Shown: piece by piece, positions 46,710 to 54,813 of the stretch
Numbering within the stretch: position 1 is the stretch's first letter
Layout of the letters: the number at the start of each line of letters is the position of its first letter
Assembly: GCA_937995535.1 (NCBI GenBank)
Contig: CALKJU010000022.1
Coordinates: 20,408 to 84,407, forward strand
Direction of reading: 5' to 3'
Length of the DNA stretch: 64,000 bases
From: an uncultured Alphaproteobacteria bacterium
GTDB taxonomy: Bacteria; Pseudomonadota; Alphaproteobacteria; Geminicoccales; Geminicoccaceae
Program-made: the position numbers and the translations under genes
Notes under the pieces: model-generated
The model's database searches: none
Told to the model about the DNA's origin: nothing
Seen by the model: only the letters and a program-made list of their open reading frames with translations

Positions 46710-47113
46710 CCACCGACCTGCCGCAGCCACTCGGCCAGGCTGTACCAGTTCGTCACGCGCGCGAGCAGCCCGTCCCGGACCTCGAAGAAGGCCCCGCCCG
46801 GCAGGCTGTAGGTCTGCCCGCGCGCCGGCGGCAGCCCCTCGTCGGTCTCGAGGTAGATGCCGTCGACGACGAACTCGGCCGCGGCGCGCGCGCCGTCGGG
46901 GGTTGCCATGACCACGATGTCGCGCAGCCGCTCCCGGTAGCAGCGGTTCATCCGCGCCATGAAGGCGGCGAACGCATCGCGCCCGACCTCGCGGGGCCCC
47001 TGGTTGACGTCGTGCGCGACATCCGGGGCGAGACAGGCCAGCATGGCCGGCACGTCACCGCGGTTGAACGCATCGTAGTAGCGCTGGACGAGAGCGAGGG
47101 TGGCGTCGTGCAT
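46706..47113 (-). CDS. SnoaL-like/ketosteroid isomerase-fold protein
   Basis: A 135-residue cone-shaped alpha+beta barrel protein of the NTF2/SnoaL type: LALVQRYYDAFNRGDVPAMLACLAPDVAHDV is the helical start, followed by GRDAFAAFMARMNRCYRE, AAEFVVDGIYLETD, and YSLPGGAFFEVRDGLLARVTNWYSLAEWLRQV. Such proteins may be isomerases, hydrolases or non-catalytic binders. The Asp/His residues are not diagnostic. Coupled to the GNAT gene downstream. Confidence 0.87.
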   Translation of the reverse strand: MHDATLALVQRYYDAFNRGDVPAMLACLAPDVAHDVNQGPREVGRDAFAAFMARMNRCYRERLRDIVVMATPDGARAAAEFVVDGIYLETDEGLPPARGQTYSLPGGAFFEVRDGLLARVTNWYSLAEWLRQVGG

Positions 47114-47158
47114 GGCCCACCCGTGCCCGTTCCGCCGCGTCTGTCAAGGGAGGCCGCC

Positions 47159-47779
47159 ATGTTCCGGCTGATCACGACCAAGGGCTGCGGCTCGGCGATC
47201 GTCGAGGCCGCGCTGACCCTGGCCGGCTTGCCCTACGAGATCGAGGAGATCGACTACACCCAGCCCGGCCCCGGGCTCGACCGGCTCAAGGCGCTCAATC
47301 CGCTGGGCCAGGTGCCGACGATGATCCTCCCGGACGGGGCGGTCATGACCGAGAGCGCGGCGATGACCCTGCACATCGCCGACCTCGCGCCGCAGGCCCA
47401 CCTGGTTCCACCGGTCGGGCACCCGGTGCGGCCGGCCTTTCTGCGCTGGCTCCTGTTCCTCGTGACGGCGGTCTACCCGACCTTCACCTATGGCGACGAG
47501 CCGGCCCGGTGGGTGCCCGCGGAAGCGGCCGACGCGCTGCGCGCGAGCACCGACCGACACCGCGAGAAGCTCCTGGAATATCTCGAGAGCCAAGTCGCGC
47601 CGGCGCCGTGGCTGCTGGGCGAGACCTTCTCCGCGTTAGATCTCTACGTCGCGGTGATGACCAAATGGCGGCCGCGCGAAGCGTGGTTCGTGGCTCACGC
47701 GCCCAGGCTCCTCGCGGTGCGCCAGTGCGCGTTCCAGATCCCGCAGCTCGCACCCGTGTGGGCCCGCAACTTCGACTGA
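47159..47779 (+). CDS. Glutathione S-transferase family protein
   Basis: A 206-residue GST with thioredoxin-like N-domain (FRLITTKGCGSAIVEAALTLAGLPYE, then NPLGQVPTMILPDGAVMTESAAM, where the cis-Pro and E-S bind glutathione) and helical C-domain (PWLLGETFSALDLYVAVMTKWRPR). The N-terminal T-x-x-G-C-G suggests a serine/cysteine-type catalytic residue. GGGAGG lies at 47149-47154, ahead of ATG 47159. Ends 3 bp before the stop of the convergent LysR gene. Confidence 0.9.
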   Translation: MFRLITTKGCGSAIVEAALTLAGLPYEIEEIDYTQPGPGLDRLKALNPLGQVPTMILPDGAVMTESAAMTLHIADLAPQAHLVPPVGHPVRPAFLRWLLFLVTAVYPTFTYGDEPARWVPAEAADALRASTDRHREKLLEYLESQVAPAPWLLGETFSALDLYVAVMTKWRPREAWFVAHAPRLLAVRQCAFQIPQLAPVWARNFD

Positions 47780-47782
47780 GCG

Positions 47783-48673
47783 TCAGGCGGCCCGGGCGAA
47801 CACCGGCACGGCACGCAACGCCTCGAGCATGTGCTGCTCGAGCCGGTCGATCAGGCGACCGGTGGCGTGCGGCGAGCGCTGCAGGGTGACGCCGACATCG
47901 CCCAGCGGGGGAAAACCGTCGGCCTCGGTGAGGATGCGCTGGCCGGGACGGACGGTGCCGCGCAGCTCCGCGCTGACCGCCAGCCCGGCGTCGACCGCGG
48001 CATGGATCCCGGCGACGCTGAGCGAGGTGTAGGCGACCCGCGCGGCACGGCCGACGCGCGCCAGCGCCGCCAGCGCCCGGCGGCGGAAGCAACAGTTCGG
48101 CGAGAAGACCGCGAGCGGCACAGGATCCTCCTCATGGGCGCGGTGGCGCGCCGAGGTCACCCAGACGAGCGGCTCGCGATGGACCACCACGCCACCGGTC
48201 TCGCCATTTCCCTCGGTGACGATCGCGAGGTGCACGCGGCCCTGCGCCAGGCGCTCGACGAGCATCGTCGAGTCCTCGACGACCACCTCGACGTGCACGC
48301 GTGGGTGGGTCTGGGCGAAGCGGGCGAGGATCGGCGGGAGGAAGGTGCTGGCGTAATCGTCCGGCGAGCCGACCGCGACGTCGCCGTGGATCGCGTCGGC
48401 ATCGAACGCCGCCAGCGCCTCCTGGTGCAGGCGCAGGATGCGCCGCGCGTGGTCGAGCAGGATCTCACCATGCGGGGTGAGCGCGACGGCGCGGCCCTCG
48501 CGCTCGAACAGCGCGCGGCCGAGGCTCTCCTCGAGGCGCTTCACCTGCATGCTGACGGCCGACTGGGTGCGGTGCACGCGGCCCGCAGCGGCGGTGAAGC
48601 TGCCGGTCTCGGCGATGGCGACGAAGGTGCGCAGCAGGTCCGGATCGAGCGTCGACGGCATCGGGCGATCCAT
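47783..48673 (-). CDS. LysR family transcriptional regulator
   Basis: A 296-residue LTTR. Winged HTH at about 8-67: DLLRTFVAIAETGSFTAAAGRV then RTQSAVSMQVKRLEESLGRALFEREG. Effector domain from 95 (GDVAVGSPDDYASTFLPPILARF, VVVEDSTMLVERLAQGRVHLAIV). Co-inducer unknown. It is divergent from the DUF1127 gene, with a dyad 9 bp upstream of its ATG that is a likely operator, so autorepression is probable. Confidence 0.95.
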   Translation of the reverse strand: MDRPMPSTLDPDLLRTFVAIAETGSFTAAAGRVHRTQSAVSMQVKRLEESLGRALFEREGRAVALTPHGEILLDHARRILRLHQEALAAFDADAIHGDVAVGSPDDYASTFLPPILARFAQTHPRVHVEVVVEDSTMLVERLAQGRVHLAIVTEGNGETGGVVVHREPLVWVTSARHRAHEEDPVPLAVFSPNCCFRRRALAALARVGRAARVAYTSLSVAGIHAAVDAGLAVSAELRGTVRPGQRILTEADGFPPLGDVGVTLQRSPHATGRLIDRLEQHMLEALRAVPVFARAA

Positions 48674-48681
48674 CAGTTTCC

Positions 48682-48698
48682 GTGACGCAAAGCATCAC
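48682..48698. promoter_or_regulatory. LysR-type operator dyad between lysR gene and DUF1127 gene
   Basis: GTGACGC-AAA-GCATCAC, a 17-bp dyad with one mismatch in 7-bp arms. Its centre is 17 bp upstream of the LysR start and 115 bp upstream of the DUF1127 start. Size and shape fit an LTTR recognition site. A related GCGTGATCC follows at 48711-48719. Confidence 0.5.
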
Positions 48699-48804
48699 AC
48701 CTATTCGTTAGCGTGATCCATGGTCCGGCGCAAGGATCGGGTCGAGACGAAGGACCGCCCCCGGCAGGGTGGCGGGCAGAGCCTCACCGACGATGGAGAC
48801 AGCC

Positions 48805-49089
48805 ATGATCGCAAGCTCGTCCACCGCCCGGCCGGCGGAGCGCACCGGCGGCCGGCTATCCGGCGTGCGCGATCTGCTGACGTGGATCGCGGCGCTTTGG
48901 CGGACCCATCGCGACCGGCGCGAGCTCGCGATGCTGTCCGATGCGATGCTCGCCGACATCGGGCTGACCCGCGCCGACGTCGAGCGCGAGACGATGCGGC
49001 CGATCTGGAACGGGATCGACTACGCGGCGCTCCAGGCGGCGCGCGAGCGGCACGCCCGGCGCACGGAGCCGGCGAAGCGGCCGCGCTGA
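48805..49089 (+). CDS. DUF1127 (YjiS-like) small protein
   Basis: About 94 residues. The DUF1127 signature is complete: RELAMLSDAMLADIGLTRADVERET. An upstream amphipathic helix (LLTWIAALWRTHRDRRE) precedes it. Some DUF1127 proteins bind RNA and affect phosphate, carbon or stress metabolism in alphaproteobacteria. ATG 48805 is preceded by GGAGA at 48796-48800. ATG 48793 and GTG 48769 are in-frame alternatives. Divergent from lysR and perhaps its target. Confidence 0.87.
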   Translation: MIASSSTARPAERTGGRLSGVRDLLTWIAALWRTHRDRRELAMLSDAMLADIGLTRADVERETMRPIWNGIDYAALQAARERHARRTEPAKRPR

Positions 49090-49208
49090 AGGGCGTGCGG
49101 CCGCGTCGGGCGTTCGGCCGGCGGTGGGCGGATCACGCGGCGCACGGCCGCCGCGGTGCCGGCGTTGCCGCGCCAGCGCGCGAGCAGGCCGGCCGCCGGC
49201 CGGTCCGT

Positions 49209-49457
49209 TCAGCCGCGGCGCGCGGCGACGAGCTGCACGACGTAGATCAGCACGATGGCGCCCAGGACCGAGCCGATGAAGCCGGCCGCCCCGCCGTCGC
49301 CGAAGCCGAGCACCCCCAGCATCTGGCCGCCGATGATGCCGCCGATGATGCCGACGATGATGTTCCCGGGGATGCCGAAGCCGCGGCCCTTCATGATCAC
49401 GCCGGCGAGCCAGCCGGCGATGCCGCCGACGACGAGCGAGACGATCAGGCCGATCAT
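49209..49457 (-). CDS. GlsB/YeaQ/YmgE (transglycosylase-associated) small membrane protein
   Basis: An 82-residue, Gly-rich three-helix membrane protein: VSLVVGGIAGWLAGVIMKGRGFGIPGN, then IIVGIIGGIIGGQMLGVLG and FIGSVLGAIVLIYVVQLV. These are the family marks. Members are often induced by general stress and have no defined activity. Follows the permease gene by 74 bp on the same strand. Confidence 0.92.
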   Translation of the reverse strand: MIGLIVSLVVGGIAGWLAGVIMKGRGFGIPGNIIVGIIGGIIGGQMLGVLGFGDGGAAGFIGSVLGAIVLIYVVQLVAARRG

Positions 49458-49531
49458 GGGCGTTCCCCGAGGTTGCAGCGGCGGACGATAGCGGCGCGCA
49501 GGCGCGGGCGGAAGGCCGCGCCGCGGGGATC

Positions 49532-50557
49532 TCAGGCGCGGCGGCGACGCGACTTGGCGAAGGTGTCGAAGGCCACCGCCAAGACGATGATCACCCCGAT
49601 GATCACCTGCTGGATGTAGGAGCTGACATTGTTGAGCTGGAGGCCGTTGAGCAGGACGCCGATCAGGATCGTACCGATGACCGTGCCGAACACCGTACCG
49701 ACGCCGCCGAACAGCGAGGTGCCGCCGATCACCACCGAGGCGATGACCGTCAGCTCGTAGCCGATCCCGGCCACGGCCTCGGCCGAATTGAGGCGTGCGG
49801 AGAGCACGAAGCTGCCGAGCCCGGCGAGGCAGCCGATGATGACATAGACCGACAGGGTCAAGCGGTCGACGTCGAGGCCGGACAGCCGGGCCGCCTCCGG
49901 ATTGCCGCCGACGGCGTAGAGGCGCCGGCCGTAGCGCGTGTGGCCGAGCACGACGTGGGCGATGACGGCGGCGCTGAGGAAGATGACCACCGGGACCGGG
50001 ACCGGGCCGAGCATCCCCTGGCCGAGGAAGCGGTAGCCGTCGTCGAAGCCGCTGATCGGGCCCCCGCCGGAAAGCAGCAGGGCCAAGCCGCGGAAGGCCG
50101 ACATGCCGCCGAGCGTGACGACGAACGGTGGCACCTTGAGCCGGGTGATGGCGAAGCCCTGGAGCAGCCCGGCGAGCGTGCCGACCGCGCAGGCCGTGAG
50201 CAGCGCCAAGGGCCAGCCATAGCCCTGCGCTGCGGTGTCGACGCCGACGGCGAAGCGGCTTTCGAGCCCGCCCTTGGCGACCAGGGCGGCGGCGAGGCCA
50301 GAAAGCGCCACGATCGCCCCGACCGACAGGTCGATGCCGCGGGTCAGGATGACGAAGGTCATGCCGATCGCGAGCAGCCCGTAGACCGAGACCTGCCGCA
50401 TCACGTTGAACAGGTTGAGCGGCTTCAGGAAGGCCGGGCTGAGCGTGGCGAACACCGCCATCAGCACGAGCAGGAAGATGACCGGCGCGAACCGCGCCAG
50501 CAGGCCGAACGCGTCGATCCCGCGCGTCGCACCGCCGGCGGCGCTCGATCCCTGCAT
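49532..50557 (-). CDS. RbsC-type sugar ABC transporter permease, orphan
   Basis: A 341-residue permease with about nine or ten helices. RbsC/XylH features are FVILTRGIDLSVGAIVALSGL, PPFVVTLGGMSAFRGLALLLSGG, the cytoplasmic loop YAVGGNPEAARLSGLDVDRL that meets the ATPase, and SVVIGGTSLFGGVGTVFGTVIG. ATG 50557, preceded by a GGCGGGG run, starts just before the conserved N-terminus. No sugar-binding protein or ATPase is adjacent, so its partners lie elsewhere or it is a remnant of a transporter operon. Confidence 0.9.
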   Translation of the reverse strand: MQGSSAAGGATRGIDAFGLLARFAPVIFLLVLMAVFATLSPAFLKPLNLFNVMRQVSVYGLLAIGMTFVILTRGIDLSVGAIVALSGLAAALVAKGGLESRFAVGVDTAAQGYGWPLALLTACAVGTLAGLLQGFAITRLKVPPFVVTLGGMSAFRGLALLLSGGGPISGFDDGYRFLGQGMLGPVPVPVVIFLSAAVIAHVVLGHTRYGRRLYAVGGNPEAARLSGLDVDRLTLSVYVIIGCLAGLGSFVLSARLNSAEAVAGIGYELTVIASVVIGGTSLFGGVGTVFGTVIGTILIGVLLNGLQLNNVSSYIQQVIIGVIIVLAVAFDTFAKSRRRRA

Positions 50558-50679
50558 CCCCGCCTCCCCACCCTCGTTCGCCGGTTGGACCAAGACGCAC
50601 GGCGCGAGGTCAAGCCCCGGCGGCGCCAAGGGCGGGCACGACGCTACTTTTGCGCGATCGTCATCGCTATAGATCTCCT

Positions 50680-52098
50680 ATGAGGCGATGGCTCGCGCTG
50701 CTGGCGATGATCGTGACGGCCGGGTGTGTCGACGCGCCGGTGGTGCCAGCGACGCCGGAGCCGGCGGCCGGCCCGCTCGCGGCAGGCGTCGCCGTGCCGG
50801 CGGATGCGAGCTGCTTCGAGCGCGCGCGAGTGGCGCTCGCCGGGAGCGTTGGCGAGGGGCCGGGCCTCGTCCTCGACGCGGCGGTCCCGGACGCGGTCGA
50901 CAACGATCTGGTGCTGCCGCGCGCCGCCGGCGCCGACGCTGGCCGGTGCGTGCTGCAGGTCGGGCCACCGCGGCCAGTGCCGACCGCCGCGGCGACGGTG
51001 GTGGCCCGCGAGCCGGTCGTCGGCTACCACGCCGCCGGTGAGCGGACGCGGCCCAATCCGGAGCACGAGCGGCTGCGCCGCAAGCTGCAAGCCGCCGAGC
51101 GGGGCCGCGTCGGCTCGGTCGACCTCGCCCGCACCGGGGAACCCTTCACGGACCTGGTGGGCGGGCTGATCGAGCTCGGCATCGCCGGGGCCGAACTGCT
51201 GACGCGCGAGCAGCGGCTGGCCGAACTTCGCGAAGCACTCGCGGCGACCCCGGAGACGCTCGCCGCGCCGCGTGCGCAGGCCTACCGCTACGCTGTCCTG
51301 ACCGTCGCCGCGCGGCGCGCGGCCGAGCTGCGCGTGGCGCTCGTCGATCGCCGGACCGGTGCGGCGCGGCACGCGACCAGCCGGGTCGAGGAGACCCGCC
51401 GGCTGCGGGTCGCCGAGGGCCGCCGCGCCGACGACCTCGCCGCGGCGCCCGAGCACCTGCTGGACGGGCTGGCTGCGGTCGAGGCGTGGCGCCGGCGCGG
51501 ACCGCCGCTGCGCGTCTCCGACGCTTTGGCGCACCTGCTCGAGGTCGGCGTCGCCACGCCGGCGGCCGAACCACCCGTGGTGCCCGAGCCGGCCGCCGGG
51601 CCGGTGGTGTGGCCGGGCCTCCTCACCTTGCGCGGGGCGGCGGGCACGGCGCTCGCCGTGCGGATCGGCCCAGGGTCGCTCGTCGCGGACGCAGGGGCGC
51701 TCGGCCGCTCGGATCTGGCCGAGGTGACGGACGCGGAGGGGCGGCACAGCCGCGCGCTGGTCCGCTCGCGGTCAGGGGACGGGCGAGCGCTGCTCGCCAC
51801 CAGCCTCGACGGGCCAGCAGTGGTGCTCGGCGCGCCGCGGGCCGGCCCGGCAAGGCTGCTCGTACCCGATGCGGAGGGCGGTCTCGTCGTCCACGAGGGT
51901 CAACTCGTCGCCGATCTGGACGGTGGGCTGTTGTGGAGCGGGGACGGTGCGAACGGCGTGATCGTCGTCGGCGACAAGGTACTGGCACTGCTCTCGGGTC
52001 CGGGAGGGCGGGTTGCGCCGCTGCTCGGGGTGGCGGCGGAGGCGCTCAGCGCAAGCGCCGCCACGCCGCCACGCCCAGCGCCAGCCAGCCGACGATGA
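50680..52098 (+). CDS. Putative lipoprotein of unknown function
   Basis: A 472-residue protein with a lipoprotein-like signal peptide: MRRWLALLAMIVTAGC, with Cys as the first mature residue. After a Pro/Ala-rich stretch come two regions: a helical middle part (about 130-250, ERLRRKLQAAERGRVGSVDLA, AYRYAVLTVAARRAAELRV) and a beta-rich C-terminal part (ALAVRIGPGSLVADAG to VLALLSGPGG). I recognise no family. ATG 50680 puts the signal peptide at the start, and a TATAGA at 50668-50673 may be its -10. The last 53 bp overlap the convergent DUF423 gene. Confidence 0.75.
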   Translation: MRRWLALLAMIVTAGCVDAPVVPATPEPAAGPLAAGVAVPADASCFERARVALAGSVGEGPGLVLDAAVPDAVDNDLVLPRAAGADAGRCVLQVGPPRPVPTAAATVVAREPVVGYHAAGERTRPNPEHERLRRKLQAAERGRVGSVDLARTGEPFTDLVGGLIELGIAGAELLTREQRLAELREALAATPETLAAPRAQAYRYAVLTVAARRAAELRVALVDRRTGAARHATSRVEETRRLRVAEGRRADDLAAAPEHLLDGLAAVEAWRRRGPPLRVSDALAHLLEVGVATPAAEPPVVPEPAAGPVVWPGLLTLRGAAGTALAVRIGPGSLVADAGALGRSDLAEVTDAEGRHSRALVRSRSGDGRALLATSLDGPAVVLGAPRAGPARLLVPDAEGGLVVHEGQLVADLDGGLLWSGDGANGVIVVGDKVLALLSGPGGRVAPLLGVAAEALSASAATPPRPAPASRR

Positions 52099-52402
52099 AA
52101 GCGGCCCCGCCGAACGGTGCGGCCATGGCGACCCAGCCGGGTGCGCCCAGCGCCAGCGCGTAGAGCGCGCCGCAGAAGAGGATCACGCCGAGGAGCCAGG
52201 CGAGGGCCGGGAGCCGGGTGTCGAGACGCAGCGCCGCCAGCCCGAGCAAGGCCAGCGCGTGCCACATCTGATGGCGCGCCGCGGTCGTGACGAGGTCCGC
52301 GGCACGCGGGTCGCCCGCCAGCGCATGCGCGGCGAACGCACCCGTCGCGACCGCGCCGGCGCCGAGCAGCGCCGCCAGCGTGAGGATGGTCCGTGGGGTC
52401 AC
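52046..52402 (-). CDS. DUF423 (YgdD family) membrane protein
   Basis: A 118-residue protein with four hydrophobic helices and the DUF423 pattern LAALLGAGAVATGAFAAHALAG, then TTAARHQMWHALALLGLAAL, LLGVILFCGALYALALG and APFGGAAFIVGWLALGVAA. Function unknown. The start is GTG 52402. Overlaps tail to tail with the lipoprotein gene by 53 bp. Confidence 0.88.
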   Translation of the reverse strand: MTPRTILTLAALLGAGAVATGAFAAHALAGDPRAADLVTTAARHQMWHALALLGLAALRLDTRLPALAWLLGVILFCGALYALALGAPGWVAMAAPFGGAAFIVGWLALGVAAWRRLR

Positions 52403-52483
52403 GTCGGTCTCCGTGCCGGTTGCCAAGGGGCGTCCCTTGTGGCTTGTCGCGGCGGGCACAGGAATGGCCCGGGACAGTCGAGC

Positions 52484-53497
52484 ATGGAGCCGCCGGTCGC
52501 AGTTGAGGTCTGGCGCGGCGCGCGCATCGAGAGCCGCCACAGCGTGCATGTCTGCGTCGCCACGCCCGAGGGTGCGCTGGTCCACGTCCTGGGCGACGTC
52601 GCGACGCCGGTCTACCCGCGCTCCTCGCTCAAGCCCTTCCAGGCGCTGACGCTGGTCGAGAGCGGCGCGGCCGACGCCTTCCGCCTCGGCGAGGCCGAGA
52701 TCGCGCTCGGCTGCGCCTCGCACAATGGCGAGCCGATGCATGTCGAACGGGTCGAGCGTTGGCTCGCCGCGTTGGGTCTGGGCGTGGACGCCTTGGCCTG
52801 CGGCGGCCAGCTCCCCGGGCATCCACCGGCGGCCGCGGCCCTGCTCCGCGCGGGCCAGGAGCCGCGCCGCAGCCACGACAACTGCTCCGGCAAGCACACC
52901 GCGATGCTGACCGCGGCGCGGCATCTCGGCCTGCCGGTCGAGGGCTACACCGACCCGGCCCACCCGCTGCAGGCCCGGATCGCCACCGCCGTGGCCGAGC
53001 TGGCCGGGCTCGCCGCGTTGCCGGCACCGGGCATCGACGGCTGCAGCGCGCCGATCTGGCCCATGCCCCTGAGCGCGCTGGCCACCGCGACCGCGCGTCT
53101 GGCCGCACCGGCCGGGCTGGATCCGGGCCGCGCCGCGGCGCTCACGCGGATCGCCGCGGCGATGCGCCGTCACCCCGAGCTGGTCGCCGGGACCGGGCGC
53201 TGCTGCACGCTGCTGATGCAGGCCCTGCCCGAGGTGACCGTGAAGACCGGCGCCGAGGGTGTCTTCATCGCGGCGCTGCACAGGCCCGGGCTGGGGGTCG
53301 CGCTCAAGGTTGTGGACGGGGCGACGCGGGCCGCCGAGGTGGCCCTGCTCGCCTGCCTGCGCGCGCTGGGCGTCCTGCCGACCGAGCCCGGCGAGGTGCT
53401 GCGCCGACTCGCCGAGCCGGCGATCCTCAGCCGCCGTGGCGAGGTCGTCGGCCGCGTCGCGCCGGCGCCGGGCTGGCCCAGCTTCGGCTGCGCATGA
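52484..53497 (+). CDS. Asparaginase, Rhizobium etli AnsA type (Asparaginase_II family)
   Basis: A 337-residue L-asparaginase of the class typified by R. etli inducible asparaginase, unrelated to E. coli AnsA/B. The catalytic S-x-x-K is S47-S-L-K50 in PRSSLKPFQ. Cys and Lys of the zinc/active site lie in [11 protein letters not shown], with a further Cys in [12 protein letters not shown]. It has the [16 protein letters not shown] motif. Hydrolyses asparagine to aspartate and ammonia. Its stop overlaps rnhB (ATGA). Confidence 0.93.
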   Translation: MEPPVAVEVWRGARIESRHSVHVCVATPEGALVHVLGDVATPVYPRSSLKPFQALTLVESGAADAFRLGEAEIALGCASHNGEPMHVERVERWLAALGLGVDALACGGQLPGHPPAAAALLRAGQEPRRSHDNCSGKHTAMLTAARHLGLPVEGYTDPAHPLQARIATAVAELAGLAALPAPGIDGCSAPIWPMPLSALATATARLAAPAGLDPGRAAALTRIAAAMRRHPELVAGTGRCCTLLMQALPEVTVKTGAEGVFIAALHRPGLGVALKVVDGATRAAEVALLACLRALGVLPTEPGEVLRRLAEPAILSRRGEVVGRVAPAPGWPSFGCA

Positions 53498-54090
53498 GCC
53501 GGGCCGGCCTCGCCGCGCCGCGCCCGCTCGTCGCCGGGATCGACGAGGTCGGGCGCGGGCCGCTCGCCGGACCGGTGGTCGCCGCCGCCGTGGTGCTCGT
53601 CCGTCCGATCGCCGGGATCGCCGATTCCAAGACGCTCCCCGCGCCGCGCCGCGCCGCCCTCGCCGAGGCGATCCGCGCCGGCGCGCTCGTCGGTGTCGGC
53701 GCCGCCTCGGTGGGGGAGATCGACCGGCTGAACATCCTCCAGGCGACCTGGCTCGCCATGCGGCGGGCGGTCGTCCGGCTCGGCATCGTGCCGGAGGAAC
53801 TCCTGGTCGACGGCGACCGCGCCCCGGAGTTCGGCATCCCGACCCGCTGCATCGTCGGCGGCGATGCCAGCGAGCCGGCGATCGGCGCCGCCTCGATCGT
53901 CGCCAAGGTGCTCCGCGACCGGCTGATGCTGCGCCTGGCGCGGCGCTATCCGGGCTATGGCTGGGAGCGTAACGCCGGCTACGGGACGCGCGAGCACCAG
54001 GCGGCGCTGCTGCGGCTGGGCCCGACCCCGCATCACCGGCGCAGCTTCGCGCCGGTCGGCCGGCTGCCGGCGCGCGCGGCCGAGCCCTAG
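53494..54090 (+). CDS. rnhB: Ribonuclease HII
   Basis: A 198-residue RNase HII. Catalytic D17 and E18 are in [21 protein letters not shown] third Asp is in [12 protein letters not shown] and the fourth in the later acidic segment. Tyr and related substrate-recognition residues are in [14 protein letters not shown] and [10 protein letters not shown]. Removes RNA primers and misincorporated ribonucleotides. Overlaps the asparaginase gene by 4 bp. Confidence 0.96.
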   Translation: MSRAGLAAPRPLVAGIDEVGRGPLAGPVVAAAVVLVRPIAGIADSKTLPAPRRAALAEAIRAGALVGVGAASVGEIDRLNILQATWLAMRRAVVRLGIVPEELLVDGDRAPEFGIPTRCIVGGDASEPAIGAASIVAKVLRDRLMLRLARRYPGYGWERNAGYGTREHQAALLRLGPTPHHRRSFAPVGRLPARAAEP

Positions 54091-54109
54091 ACGGATCCGG
54101 TCGGTGCGG

Positions 54110-54706
54110 TCACTGACGGCCGAGCATGGCGGCGAAGAAGGCGTCCCGCGCGACGAAGCTCTGGGCCGTGTCGCTGGCCGTCCGGGCGAGCAACAGGAAG
54201 GCGTGGCCGGGACGGCCCGCGAGCGCCGCGGCGAGGGCCGCGGCACCGTCGCGCTCGAGCCAGTCGAGCGCCGCCGCGCGCAGGTCCTCGCGATCGGTGG
54301 CGAGCACCACCAGCGCCTGCGCGTCACAGCGGATCGGCATCGCGTCGCGCAGCACGGCCAGCGCCCCGCTCACCACCGCACCGCAATAGGCGGCGTAGGC
54401 CAGCGCGCTGGCGTCGCGGCTGTCGCCGCTCGCGATGCGGTTGATGATCGCCGTGACCTGCTCCGAGGACAGCGTCGTGCGCGCGCGCGTCCAGAGGAAC
54501 TCGTCGATGACCGCCGCCCGGTCGGGCCAGCCGAGATAATGGATCCGCCGGGCGAGGGCCGCGGCCTCCTCGCGCACGTCGCGCCACACCGTGCCGGGCG
54601 CCTCGCCCGTCACCGCCGCTCTCGCCGCGGGCCGGATCGTCTGCCCGCCATAGGAAATCCTGCCGTCATCCGTCGCACCCGCACCGCTGCTCCCACCGGC
54701 TGCCAC
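54110..54706 (-). CDS. Protein of unknown function, HEAT-like helical
   Basis: A 198-residue Ala-rich helical protein without signal peptide. After a flexible Gly/Ser N-terminus come IHYLGWPDRAAVIDEFLWTRA, then LSSEQVTAIINRIASGDSRDAS and CDAQALVVLATDREDLRAAALDWLERDG. The last helices alternate as in short alpha-solenoid (HEAT-like) proteins, but no family is recognised. Divergent from mutS. The 107-bp gap between them should hold both promoters. Confidence 0.7.
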   Translation of the reverse strand: MAAGGSSGAGATDDGRISYGGQTIRPAARAAVTGEAPGTVWRDVREEAAALARRIHYLGWPDRAAVIDEFLWTRARTTLSSEQVTAIINRIASGDSRDASALAYAAYCGAVVSGALAVLRDAMPIRCDAQALVVLATDREDLRAAALDWLERDGAAALAAALAGRPGHAFLLLARTASDTAQSFVARDAFFAAMLGRQ

Positions 54707-54813
54707 CGGTCCGCCACCGGCCTGATGCGGGATCCTCCCAGCCTGCTGCGGAGCACACTGCCGGACTGTAAGCTACGCAAAAGGCAGTTTAACGACAAGT
54801 CTGAAATTCAACC

